Virus record (IMG/VR): IMGVR_UViG_3300035698_035366
Location: 62,001-126,000 of that record
Length of the DNA: 64,000 nt
Source: a virus
Strand: one strand, 5' to 3'
A program made the translations under genes and the position numbers. Numbering within the stretch: position 1 is the stretch's first letter; each line of letters begins with the position of its first letter. The notes below the pieces were generated by a model, which did not search any database, was not told the origin of the DNA, and saw only the letters and a list, made by a program, of their open reading frames with translations. Shown here piece after piece: positions 33,439-41,144 of the stretch.

Positions 33439-33649
33439 CGGTATTGGTATAATCAACGGGGGCGGTCCAATACGGACCGCCCTTAGTAGCTATATAAAAG
33501 TTTATGTCCCAAGGGAACACATAATCGAAACAGTTAACTTTTGTTTTGATAATTTTGAGTTCCAATGCTGGCTTTCAATAGAAGCAAATTTTTATTTCAA
33601 GAACCAAACCGATGCAACATTGTTCAGTTTAACATTTGATACATATTAA
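33431..33649 (+). CDS. Small protein of the C-terminal-motif family
   Basis: The product has 72 residues. It starts with GTG inside the upstream stop region and ends NFYFKNQTDATLFSLTFDTY. The first codons run through a perfect inverted repeat (33460-33482), so the true start might be downstream, but no ATG is available in frame. Confidence 0.6.
   Translation: MSNGIGIINGGGPIRTALSSYIKVYVPREHIIETVNFCFDNFEFQCWLSIEANFYFKNQTDATLFSLTFDTY
33460..33482 (+). terminator. Strong inverted repeat, attenuator- or terminator-like
   Basis: GGGCGGTCC pairs with GGACCGCCC around AATAC. No T-run follows, so termination would be weak. It lies just after the 32365-33438 gene and within the start of the next frame. 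Confidence 0.4.
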
Positions 33650-33669
33650 CTTAATAATTAGAGTTTGAA

Positions 33670-33882
33670 ATGAGAGATACAATGTCTAACATCCAATCCC
33701 CCAAGCTTAAAAATTGGCATCGAGTAGTTGCTAAAAAGGGGAAACAAAAAGACACTGTTCGATTCTGTGAAGAGCATTGTGAAACACGACATCATTGGCA
33801 CAATTCTGGTCGACATTTTTATTTCAAAAATGTTGAAGTTGCGGTTCTATTCAAAATGACCTTTCTTATTGGTGGAGAATAA
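33670..33882 (+). CDS. Small protein of the C-terminal-motif family
   Basis: The product has 70 residues from ATG 33670, or 66 from ATG 33682. It is His-rich in the middle (EEHCETRHHWHNSGRH) and ends FYFKNVEVAVLFKMTFLIGG. It is followed after 1 base by the next family member. Function unknown; the His/Cys cluster may bind a metal. Confidence 0.65.
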   Translation: MRDTMSNIQSPKLKNWHRVVAKKGKQKDTVRFCEEHCETRHHWHNSGRHFYFKNVEVAVLFKMTFLIGGE

Positions 33883-33883
33883 T

Positions 33884-34108
33884 ATGGATATGGGACTTTC
33901 GTTGTGTATGAATGCTGGCGGTGGTGGTGATGATGTCAGGGATGATTGGTATGCATTTCAAGTATCATGTGATATAAGTAAAATGGACGAAATCGATGAA
34001 TATTGCTGGGACGAGTTTGGTCCTAAAGATTGGTTTCGATCAGGAATGTTTTATAATTTCCGTAATAAAGAGGATTCGGTGCAATTCCGTTTGATGTTTG
34101 CAGGCTAA
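33884..34108 (+). CDS. Small protein of the C-terminal-motif family
   Basis: The product has 74 residues from ATG 33884 (MDMGLSLCMNAGGGGDDVRD), preceded by GGTGGAGAAT. It ends FYNFRNKEDSVQFRLMFAG. Its stop codon is part of the GCTAAATA late promoter box of the next operon. Confidence 0.65.
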   Translation: MDMGLSLCMNAGGGGDDVRDDWYAFQVSCDISKMDEIDEYCWDEFGPKDWFRSGMFYNFRNKEDSVQFRLMFAG

Positions 34109-34111
34109 ATA
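34104..34111 (+). promoter_or_regulatory. Late promoter box GCTAAATA
   Basis: The box lies 29 bases before the gp13-like ATG and overlaps the stop codon of the preceding small gene. Confidence 0.55.
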
Positions 34112-34139
34112 GTAGCGACTCATAATTTGGGAGACTACT

Positions 34140-34910
34140 ATGGCTAAAAGTCCACGCACAATACAACAGAAACCAGTTCGAACTGAACTTACAAAACAAC
34201 TCCGTTTGATGCTCGGTGAAGGTATGATTGACATTGAACCAGATCCTGAACATATCAATTTAGCCATTGACCTTTCGTTCGATCAGATCCGCCGCCGCTC
34301 ATCCAATGCAAAAGAAGAAGCTTATGTATTTTTGGAATTACAAGCTGATGTTCAGGAGTACACATTACCGAAAGAGTTCGCTGATGTGCGTGAAGTTTTC
34401 CGTAGGGGAACATCTGGATTGAACACTGGTGGTGGAACGCAAATTGACCCATTCAGCCTAGCGTTTAATAATTTGTATCTATTACGTTCAGGAGATCAGG
34501 GGGGTTTGGCGACGTATCATCTGTTCGCTGATTACCAGGAAACCGTTGGGAGACTGTTTGGGCTGTATATCAATTATACGTATAATCAATCTTCTAGAGT
34601 TCTAACACTTATGCGACGCCCTCGCACCAATGAAACTATTCTTTTATGGGTTTATAAGAATCGTTCAGAAGAAGAATTATGGGAAGATGAATATTTGCGT
34701 CCATGGATCCGAGATTATAGTTTAGCACAGACAAAGCTTATGATGGCTGAAGCCCGTACATTGTTTGCATCTATTCCAGGTCCTGGTGGGGGAACTACAC
34801 TAAACGGTGATACCCTGAAAGCTGACGCCCAACAACGTATCCTAGAACTCGAAGATGAGATTAAAAATCTATTAGATGGATCACAACCGATGTGGTTTTG
34901 TATCCGTTAA
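34140..34910 (+). CDS. Neck protein (T4 gp13-like)
   Basis: The 256-residue protein has the gp13 pattern: an N-terminal DNA-end-like helix (RLMLGEGMIDIEPDPEHINL followed by AIDLSFDQ), then VQEYTLPKEFADVREVFR, a region with GLYINYTYNQSSRVLTLMRR, and the terminal ELWEDEYLRPWIRDYSLAQT and KLMMAEAR. It closes the filled head and forms the collar to which the tail attaches. It stands alone here, between small genes and an HNH gene, behind its own late promoter. Confidence 0.75.
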   Translation: MAKSPRTIQQKPVRTELTKQLRLMLGEGMIDIEPDPEHINLAIDLSFDQIRRRSSNAKEEAYVFLELQADVQEYTLPKEFADVREVFRRGTSGLNTGGGTQIDPFSLAFNNLYLLRSGDQGGLATYHLFADYQETVGRLFGLYINYTYNQSSRVLTLMRRPRTNETILLWVYKNRSEEELWEDEYLRPWIRDYSLAQTKLMMAEARTLFASIPGPGGGTTLNGDTLKADAQQRILELEDEIKNLLDGSQPMWFCIR

Positions 34911-34914
34911 TATA

Positions 34915-35733
34915 TTAATAATTGACTCTTTCATAATCTTCAAACAATTTCTCTTTTGTTTTACCACATTTAGCACCTTTACTGCTATTATCATATCGAG
35001 ATAATATCTGTAAATTTGTATAATGGGAAATAATCTCAGGTGGAATGTCTTGATTGTATCCTTCAGAGATTGAAAATATATGATCGAGATACCATTCATT
35101 GCTCCGTTTATCAGCATTTGGTATATCATGAAAATGTTTATAATACTGTGAATTGGTTAATTCGCATACCGTAGCATTGTATTCGGCTTTTTTCGTATCA
35201 TAATTATACCATTTCCCGCTTTCTTTGTTAACTTGTGATATTTTTTCTATCACTTTTTCAGCTTTGAATGGATTATCAACTCCATATTTTTTCATCCATG
35301 TTTCTTTTCGTTTTTCTTGAACTTCCTTCTTACTAAAAGGAGATGTATATTTTGAATAATCTCGCTCTTTTTGTTTTATCAATTGTTCTTCTCTATCGGG
35401 ATTCTCCTTAGCGTACCAATGCCGTTCGCCCGTCCGTTCTTGATATGTTTGCATACGTAATTTTGTATGTTCGGGATCACGCGCCTTAGCACTATTTGAA
35501 CTGTATTTTGAATAGTGGCTACCCCACCATCTTACCGGAATATTATCTATGGGGCATAACTTGATTTCGTATGATTCATTGAGTATGTGCCAACAGCGTT
35601 GAGCAGGCTTAACATCTTCCGGTAAAAAATTAGTAGCTTGTATAATTTCTTCCCATAATTTGGTCTCCCGTTTTGGAAGACCTCGATAGGTGTAAATTTT
35701 GAGATATTGTTTTAATTGTTCTTTGATAGACAT
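34915..35733 (-). CDS. HNH homing endonuclease (free-standing)
   Basis: The product has 272 residues. The C-terminal EWYLDHIFSISEGYNQDIPP followed by ...SHYTNLQILSRYDNSSKGAK is an HNH core (Asp-His and Asn). A central KKYGVDNPFKAEKVIEKI segment resembles the DNA-binding modules of homing nucleases, and similar KYGVEN motifs occur in the 17679-19334 enzyme. It lies tail to tail against the gp13-like gene. A TATAAATA box sits only 3 bases before its ATG. Confidence 0.85.
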   Translation of the reverse strand: MSIKEQLKQYLKIYTYRGLPKRETKLWEEIIQATNFLPEDVKPAQRCWHILNESYEIKLCPIDNIPVRWWGSHYSKYSSNSAKARDPEHTKLRMQTYQERTGERHWYAKENPDREEQLIKQKERDYSKYTSPFSKKEVQEKRKETWMKKYGVDNPFKAEKVIEKISQVNKESGKWYNYDTKKAEYNATVCELTNSQYYKHFHDIPNADKRSNEWYLDHIFSISEGYNQDIPPEIISHYTNLQILSRYDNSSKGAKCGKTKEKLFEDYERVNY

Positions 35734-35870
35734 AGTATTTATACCGCTTGTATAGAAAATCGCAAAATAATGTTAATTATTTACCCCTTATATATTTATG
35801 TTACATAAATAAAGATGTAGGTAGTTACTTACAGAAACCGTAGGTTTTGCATTGTTACAAACATTGAAGT

Positions 35871-35902
35871 AAAAAAAGGGGAGTGCGATAACATCCCCTT
35901 TT
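35871..35902. terminator. Bidirectional terminator after the microprotein gene
   Basis: AAAGGGGA pairs with TCCCCTTT around GTGCGATAACA. On the minus strand a run of seven Ts follows, and on the plus strand four Ts. Confidence 0.75.
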
Positions 35903-35914
35903 AATAAAACTAAA

Positions 35915-35977
35915 TTATACTACTTTTTCAATGATCTTTAAAGCAGCTAGTATAATTTTTAAAATTTGGTTGATCAT
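35915..35977 (-). CDS. 20-residue amphipathic microprotein
   Basis: MINQILKIILAALKIIEKVV is encoded between an ideal AGGAGG site (7 bases upstream) and a terminator 12 bases after the stop. The leader has an 11-pair hairpin, and a late box lies upstream, so the transcription unit is complete. The peptide would form an amphipathic, membrane-active helix with net positive charge, similar in character to small membrane toxins, phenol-soluble-modulin-like peptides or lysis peptides. No homology is claimed. Confidence 0.65.
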   Translation of the reverse strand: MINQILKIILAALKIIEKVV

Positions 35978-36003
35978 ACTTGATCCTCCTTTTAACGCAG
36001 ATT

Positions 36004-36031
36004 TAGATAGGGTGCTCCAACACCCTATCTA
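36004..36031 (-). promoter_or_regulatory. Leader hairpin of the microprotein gene
   Basis: TAGATAGGGTG pairs perfectly over 11 bases with CACCCTATCTA around a 6-base loop. It would lie at the 5' end of the minus-strand transcript, where it could protect the mRNA. Confidence 0.6.
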
Positions 36032-36041
36032 GTGCGCTAAT

Positions 36042-36049
36042 TATTTATA
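36042..36049 (-). promoter_or_regulatory. Late promoter box TATAAATA for the microprotein gene
   Basis: An exact T4-type late box on the minus strand. The expected start of transcription is just before the leader hairpin. Confidence 0.6.
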
Positions 36050-36122
36050 TATTAAATTTTGATATATCGATAATATGCTTGTATAATACTTTCTTCGAAG
36101 TTATAAAATAATCCAATTTATC

Positions 36123-36152
36123 TTGACATTTTATACGCATTCATAGTATTAT
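36123..36152 (+). promoter_or_regulatory. Sigma70-like promoter
   Basis: TTGACA (36123-36128) and TATTAT (36147-36152) with an 18-base spacer. The promoter faces the membrane protein gene at 36180. Confidence 0.6.
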
Positions 36153-36179
36153 AATAGCTTAATGAAATGGAGAGTTATT

Positions 36180-36335
36180 ATGGAAATAATTTTAATTGCG
36201 TTAGTTGCCGGTATCGCGGTTGGTTCATTATATCATACCGTCAAGTATTTCGTTAACCGCCCCACGCAGTCAGACACTGACAATTCTTTGTCTCGTCAAG
36301 AAGCAATCTCGCTTTATCACAAAAAATCCCACTAG
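36180..36335 (+). CDS. Membrane-anchored Ser-rich protein, N-terminal part (interrupted at an A6 tract)
   Basis: The 51-residue frame starts MEIILIALVAGIAVGSLYHT, a membrane segment, preceded by GGAGAG. It stops right after AAAAAA at 36320-36325. With one A fewer the frame continues into the 36316-36786 frame as LYHKNPTRARYLVARRRPE, giving one protein of about 201 residues. The short form could be produced on its own. Confidence 0.6.
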   Translation: MEIILIALVAGIAVGSLYHTVKYFVNRPTQSDTDNSLSRQEAISLYHKKSH

Positions 36336-36786
36336 AGCCCGCTATCTAGTTGCTCGACGTCGACCTGAGCTTTATGTAGATAACGATTCCGACATGTTTG
36401 AAGTCTTCATCCTACTTTATCTCGTGCTCGGCAATGATTTCACGTATATCGATGATTTCGACAATTTCTCTGAACCGCTTAACTACACTGAAACAGAATT
36501 TCTCAAAGATTACGAGGAAAATCTATCGGTTCACCTTGTAGATGATGCGTATACATTACACGCAATGACTGATGTTGTTCGAGAATCCGATGGCTCAACC
36601 TCATCGGCTGATGTAGAAATTGAAGATACGAAATCTTCAACACCGTCGTATGATACACCGGAACCGGAAACCCGCCGCGAACCAACACCATCGTATGAAC
36701 CTTCATCATATGATTCCGGAAGTTCGTCGTATGACAGTGGAAGTAGTTCTTCCGACAGTTCTAGTTCAAGTTCAAGTTCGGATTAA
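36316..36786 (+). CDS. Membrane-anchored Ser-rich protein, C-terminal part (no own start)
   Basis: This +1 frame continues the 36180 gene: ARYLVARRRPELYVDNDSDM, an acidic domain, then a long low-complexity tail of Tyr, Asp and Ser (SSYDSGSSSYDSGSSSSDSS). The frame has no plausible ribosome binding site of its own. It may be joined to the N-terminal part by slippage on A6, or the tract may be a sequencing error. Confidence 0.55.
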   Translation: MTKNPTRARYLVARRRPELYVDNDSDMFEVFILLYLVLGNDFTYIDDFDNFSEPLNYTETEFLKDYEENLSVHLVDDAYTLHAMTDVVRESDGSTSSADVEIEDTKSSTPSYDTPEPETRREPTPSYEPSSYDSGSSSYDSGSSSSDSSSSSSSSD

Positions 36787-37118
36787 GCTGAAAAGCTTTT
36801 TGTAGTATCGTTACCAGAATAACCATCCTGGGCAGAATTGCTTGGGGTGGTTCTTGCTATTTTAGCGGCCATAGCCTCTTTACCGTATGCAGATCCCAGT
36901 CTTGGATCATTAATTGGATCGCCCTTCTTGATTATGTCTTTATATTTCTTCTTGACCGATCCATCCTTTCGAACCATGCCAAGAGGACCACTGGCACGGG
37001 AAAAAATAAAATCTTTTGGTGGTATTGTTAACGGAGACAAGCGATTATCGGCTGGGTCATCGTCGGAACGGATATCCTTCTTATGATCGTCTTCGTCAAA
37101 TAGTTCATAAAGGCGCAT
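36783..37118 (-). CDS. Hypothetical late protein, possible internal protein
   Basis: The product has 111 residues starting MRLYELFDEDDHKKD. It is polar, apparently disordered, with Lys- and Asp-rich segments. The first nine residues (helix ending in Asp-Glu) resemble the leader type seen in the neighbouring minus-strand genes. It belongs to the minus-strand late block 36783-41093. Function unknown. Confidence 0.6.
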   Translation of the reverse strand: MRLYELFDEDDHKKDIRSDDDPADNRLSPLTIPPKDFIFSRASGPLGMVRKDGSVKKKYKDIIKKGDPINDPRLGSAYGKEAMAAKIARTTPSNSAQDGYSGNDTTKSFSA

Positions 37119-37124
37119 ATTATA

Positions 37125-38108
37125 TTACCATCTAGCCTTCGCGCGGACAGATTTTGGCACAATGCGACCGCCTTCTAGACCAAGAACAACTTCAAGACGT
37201 TCTGGTGGACGATTTTCTTCATCATTTGCTCTATACATTTCTCGCCAATCCGGTCCTTGATCAATAGTGTATTCAATTGTGGACTCACCGTGGAATGAAT
37301 CCTTACCACTAAGGCTTCGGAGATTAATACGATCATTGCTCAATGAATACGTAAAACCACCAACGTTGATTTTATCAATATAACCTTTTTCTATAATATA
37401 TGGTAACATTTCTTCAACAGACCCAACCTGCGCTGCTCGACTTGACTTGAATTGATCTAAACGTATTTTAAGCTGCTGGCGCATGCCACGAATATATTCT
37501 TGTGAGGTCATATCAATTGGTTGGTTTGCTTTGCGTTCTTTTCGTTTTTCTAGACGTTCAGTATCAACAGTAAGCAACTGCATTCCAACTTTGCCACCTG
37601 TATCTCTAATTGCTTTTTGTAACAAACGAATAAGCGTCTTGACTTGGTTTTCAGCAGTGTTATGGTCCTTTGGTCGAATATCATAGTTGGTAATTTTTTG
37701 CATAAGTTCTGAATCAGGATACTTCTCAGCCATTACGGTTTCATCCACAGCGTATGATGAACCATATTTTCCAAATTTTGTACTTCGATATGATGGCGTT
37801 GGTTGACCAACAATTATTGCCAATTGATCTTCACCGTCAGTAATTAAAATACCAGCGGCACTACCATCAACCAGTTCTCTATAAGCCTGCGATGCATTCT
37901 TGTATTCACCAATTATTATCTTTGATTGTGGGCCAAGGTGGCTAGGGCCAATACGAGGTGAAGATGAAGACCAACCACTCTTTAATGCTACTTGAAGAGG
38001 AGAGGAAATATTTTCTAAGTTTCCAATATCTTCATTTAATTGTGTGCTACTATTAATGTCAGGAGATGCTATTTCAAGTAATTTCCTCATTCCGCTACGA
38101 TAACCCAT
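37125..38108 (-). CDS. Hypothetical internal virion protein candidate
   Basis: The product has 327 residues, beginning MGYRSGMRKLLEIASPDINS. MRKLLE-IA is close to the leader of the upstream genes (MRxILE). The middle contains ILITDGEDQLAIIVGQPTP, a compact alpha/beta domain, then a basic helical segment. An AATAAATA box on the minus strand (38142-38149) and GGAGA lie upstream. Packaging into the head is inferred from the leader and operon. Confidence 0.6.
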   Translation of the reverse strand: MGYRSGMRKLLEIASPDINSSTQLNEDIGNLENISSPLQVALKSGWSSSSPRIGPSHLGPQSKIIIGEYKNASQAYRELVDGSAAGILITDGEDQLAIIVGQPTPSYRSTKFGKYGSSYAVDETVMAEKYPDSELMQKITNYDIRPKDHNTAENQVKTLIRLLQKAIRDTGGKVGMQLLTVDTERLEKRKERKANQPIDMTSQEYIRGMRQQLKIRLDQFKSSRAAQVGSVEEMLPYIIEKGYIDKINVGGFTYSLSNDRINLRSLSGKDSFHGESTIEYTIDQGPDWREMYRANDEENRPPERLEVVLGLEGGRIVPKSVRAKARW

Positions 38109-38144
38109 TATTATATTCTCCTTGTGTTCACACTTTGTAATTAT

Positions 38145-38858
38145 TTATTCAATACCTTGATGGAATTTCCCAATTCGAGATCTTTTAGCTATACGCTTTA
38201 AATCTTCCCATTCAATGGGTTGTCCATCCAAGGTATATTGGCGAGGGCTACCAATAGCTGTTACTACTCGAGCCTTTCCATTCCTATCAATTAAATTTAC
38301 TTTGGCACCATCATAATACATACCAGCATACATACTGAAATCAACAATGTCACCTTCAACAAGAACGCTTTTCATTCGTTCAAGTATGGATTTCATATCG
38401 CTTCCAGGGTGATCTTCCATATATTCTACCATTGCTTCCGCGGCCCGCTCATAATCACCGCCAGCGTGTTTTAGTTCTTTAACAGAATCAATGATTGTTG
38501 AATCACCTGCACCATGCGGATATTCTTCAGATCCAGCAGCACTCATAATATGACCATACCAATATGAACGAGCACGCTCATAGTGTCCACCATTTTGCTG
38601 TACCAGGTGCAAAGCTTCACGCGCTAGTTCCTGAATCTCTTCGGAAATCTCGTGTAGACGGGCAGAAGCATCATTACCGCCTTCTGTCAATTCAAGTGAC
38701 TCAGATACATTATTGCATTCACAAGGGCAATTCTCATCACCACATTTCCCACCACAATTTCCTCCGCAAAGGCAATCAGGCCCACATCCACAGGATGACT
38801 CAGATGCATTCATTGATTCGAGGATTGTTCTCATATTTTTTGTTCTATTGATATGCAT
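38145..38858 (-). CDS. Cys-rich late protein with INRTKNMRxILE leader
   Basis: The product has 237 residues, beginning MHINRTKNMRTILESMNASE. It is followed by a Cys/Gly cluster (CGCGPDCLCGGNCGGKCGDE then NCPCECNN), probably metal-binding. The middle is helical, and the end contains IVDFSMYAGMYYDGAKVNLI, a small SH3-like beta domain. The leader is nearly identical to that of the next gene upstream (38860-39177). Confidence 0.7.
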   Translation of the reverse strand: MHINRTKNMRTILESMNASESSCGCGPDCLCGGNCGGKCGDENCPCECNNVSESLELTEGGNDASARLHEISEEIQELAREALHLVQQNGGHYERARSYWYGHIMSAAGSEEYPHGAGDSTIIDSVKELKHAGGDYERAAEAMVEYMEDHPGSDMKSILERMKSVLVEGDIVDFSMYAGMYYDGAKVNLIDRNGKARVVTAIGSPRQYTLDGQPIEWEDLKRIAKRSRIGKFHQGIE

Positions 38859-38859
38859 T

Positions 38860-39177
38860 TTATTCTCCTAGTGGTTTTCCGTTATGCATTAATCTAACTT
38901 TACCCCCGTCATCGTCGTTAATCATTTCAATAGTAACCCCAATGGAAGCTAATCTATCAGCAAGTTCCTCTAAGACGTCGTTGATATCTGTGTCATCACC
39001 CCAGACTTCAAACCATCCCGGTTCATTGTCGTCACCCCACTCATCATCTTGCCAAAGATCGCTTCTGTCAACGATATTGGATTCATTCATTTCTACGGAT
39101 TCGTCGAAACTATCATCTTCCGGAAATGTCATAGATTCTAGAATTGTTCTCATATTTTTTGTTCTATTGATATTCAT
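38860..39177 (-). CDS. Acidic late protein with INRTKNMRxILE leader
   Basis: The product has 105 residues, beginning MNINRTKNMRTILESMTFPE, the same leader as the 38145-38858 product. The rest is very acidic and ends with a short alpha/beta unit (LADRLASIGVTIEMINDDDG). Adjacent genes on both sides carry the same leader, which suggests a common destination such as the prohead core. Confidence 0.7.
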   Translation of the reverse strand: MNINRTKNMRTILESMTFPEDDSFDESVEMNESNIVDRSDLWQDDEWGDDNEPGWFEVWGDDTDINDVLEELADRLASIGVTIEMINDDDGGKVRLMHNGKPLGE

Positions 39178-39182
39178 TTAAA

Positions 39183-41093
39183 TTACCTCTTTAGGTGTTT
39201 GCTTTTGGTTGGGCGGTTCATTACAATCTTACGAGCTTCAGCAATCTGTCGTCCAGCAAGATGGATAAGGCGGTCTAGTTCGGTTTGTGAAGATTCATCT
39301 AAATCTTCATCATCATAATCTACTCCTCCGTAACCGTCCCAGAGAAGTGCATCATCTCGGTCTTGCTTAATTTGGTTTACTACATCCATGGTAATGAGTT
39401 GCATTTCGGATTTGATTCTTTCTGGTACATCACCGCCACCGATTAGTTCATAACCAGAATCGGGATATGCAGTGCCAATTCCGATATCACCTAGAACATT
39501 AATAAAATTAGAGTAGGTTCCTTCGTTATCAAACATACAATATGTCATATAATCACCGACACCGTTTTCAGCATAAACAACTGAATCTTCGTCTTCATAA
39601 ATACCGTCTTTGTCATCGCCGAATGAAACGCTATTATTCTTTACACCCTTGTTCATCTTGAAATTGCGTGGCTTTCTGCCATTCTTTTCCCAACCTGCGT
39701 CATTTGGTCCTGATCCCATTGTTGAAAGATGATTAGATTCCTTCACTTCTTCTGATTCATCTTCATCTTTATCAACGTCTTGATCTTCAACATTGTCATC
39801 CTTGTTACAGAATGGGCAAGTGCAATCTGGCTTGTGGTTTTTATTTTCAAACATGTTCAATATGCCACGCATATTTTTAGTTCTATTAATAGCCATTGGT
39901 TTTGTTCCTCGATTATCGCTTTCGTATGTGTGTTTTGGGTCTGCACCGTATTCATAGTCTGTGTTTTCTTGTGCCTGATCAACAAACTCTTGTCGATCCC
40001 GGTGATCTTTTAAAAGCATTTTTATGTATGAATCATTTACTTTGGCAACGTTAAAATCATTTGTGGCATAACCAGTTAAACTGTTTGGATCAACTACATA
40101 TTTTCCATTGACTTTGTTAGCTTTGTAGTGCAAATAACCAGATGCCATTTCACCATCATCTCCTGGCCATTCAATTTCCATCTCACAATCAATAACATCT
40201 GAATCATCTTCACTCATTTGAAGTTGTGTGCGACCATAAGCCGCCGCAGCATTAGCATGACTTGCTGCACTTGGGCGAATTGGGTCGTTAGTGAGGGAGT
40301 TTTCGTTACCATCAATCACTGCACGCACTGCACTAGTTGTCATGCCAAGACTGGCGGCAATCATTGACGGTTTCATACCATCGTCGTGCATGTCCATAAT
40401 ATCGTCGTAATTTTCAGTAACTTTCTTCTTATCGCCTCTCCAACCCTTTAAAAGAGAATGAATAGCTTTGCCTTCTTTACCTTTAATTCGTTTATCTTTT
40501 TTGATTTCTTTTTCAACGGAATCTTCGTTGTATTCAGGTTCTTCGTAAACTTCCCAATCTTCTTGCATTATACCAGAACCGGATAATGCAAAGTCGAGTT
40601 CTTCTTTAGCCATACGTTGTAGATGACCAAACTTGGGGGAACGACACCATGATTCATTTAAAATATCTAGAAGATCTGAATACTTTACAAAATCGGGATA
40701 AGATTGTGATACTCTGTCAGAAATTCTATTTAGAAATTTACCAAGTTCTGGATCAACGTCACTAATTTCTTCAGCAGATGACTTCAACGCTTTAATAACA
40801 ATATCGCTATCCCAATCATTGTTTGAATTTTCTGTTAAATCTTCTTGCATCTCCACTTCTTCATATGGATCAATACCATAATTATCTCGACAATATTCAG
40901 CGGTTGTTTCGGGATCAAGATCGTATTCCATACAAATCATTTCCCAGTCATCTCGGTTATTTAGGAGTTCTTGACAAGCAGAATCACGTGGATCATCATC
41001 TACTGGATTTGAATAATCAACTCGGAGTGGTTCATCCGAATTGAAAGCTTCTAAAAGCTTACGCATATTCTGGACTTTGTTAATTCTAGACAT
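39183..41093 (-). CDS. Large acidic late protein, apparent fusion with two leaders and a helix-turn-helix segment
   Basis: The product has 636 residues. The N-terminus MSRINKVQNMRKLLEAFNSD and an internal MAINRTKNMRGILNMFENKN (around residue 400) are two copies of the same leader, so two genes seem to have fused. The second leader is followed by CTCPFCNKDD, a Cys pair. Around residue 225-250, DDIMDMHDDGMKPSMIAASL and GMTTSAVRAVIDG look like a helix-turn-helix. An ACTAAATA box (41125-41132, minus) precedes it. Confidence 0.7.
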   Translation of the reverse strand: MSRINKVQNMRKLLEAFNSDEPLRVDYSNPVDDDPRDSACQELLNNRDDWEMICMEYDLDPETTAEYCRDNYGIDPYEEVEMQEDLTENSNNDWDSDIVIKALKSSAEEISDVDPELGKFLNRISDRVSQSYPDFVKYSDLLDILNESWCRSPKFGHLQRMAKEELDFALSGSGIMQEDWEVYEEPEYNEDSVEKEIKKDKRIKGKEGKAIHSLLKGWRGDKKKVTENYDDIMDMHDDGMKPSMIAASLGMTTSAVRAVIDGNENSLTNDPIRPSAASHANAAAAYGRTQLQMSEDDSDVIDCEMEIEWPGDDGEMASGYLHYKANKVNGKYVVDPNSLTGYATNDFNVAKVNDSYIKMLLKDHRDRQEFVDQAQENTDYEYGADPKHTYESDNRGTKPMAINRTKNMRGILNMFENKNHKPDCTCPFCNKDDNVEDQDVDKDEDESEEVKESNHLSTMGSGPNDAGWEKNGRKPRNFKMNKGVKNNSVSFGDDKDGIYEDEDSVVYAENGVGDYMTYCMFDNEGTYSNFINVLGDIGIGTAYPDSGYELIGGGDVPERIKSEMQLITMDVVNQIKQDRDDALLWDGYGGVDYDDEDLDESSQTELDRLIHLAGRQIAEARKIVMNRPTKSKHLKR

Positions 41094-41124
41094 ACTGGTT
41101 CCTCTAAGTACAAATGTTCTATTG

Positions 41125-41132
41125 TATTTAGT
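41125..41132 (-). promoter_or_regulatory. Late promoter box ACTAAATA (minus strand)
   Basis: The box lies 32 bases before ATG 41093 and probably drives the minus-strand late block down to 36783. Confidence 0.5.
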
Positions 41133-41144
41133 TAACCAGTGATT

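Larger units (their letters stand above)
35734..36179. other. Non-protein-like region with a compact minus-strand microprotein unit
   Basis: About 450 bases without long frames. It holds a bidirectional terminator (35871-35902), a 20-codon gene (35915-35977, minus), a leader hairpin (36004-36031), a late box (36042-36049, minus) and a CATAAATA box on the plus strand (35804-35811) that could start an RNA of about 90 bases ending at the same terminator. Confidence 0.55.
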
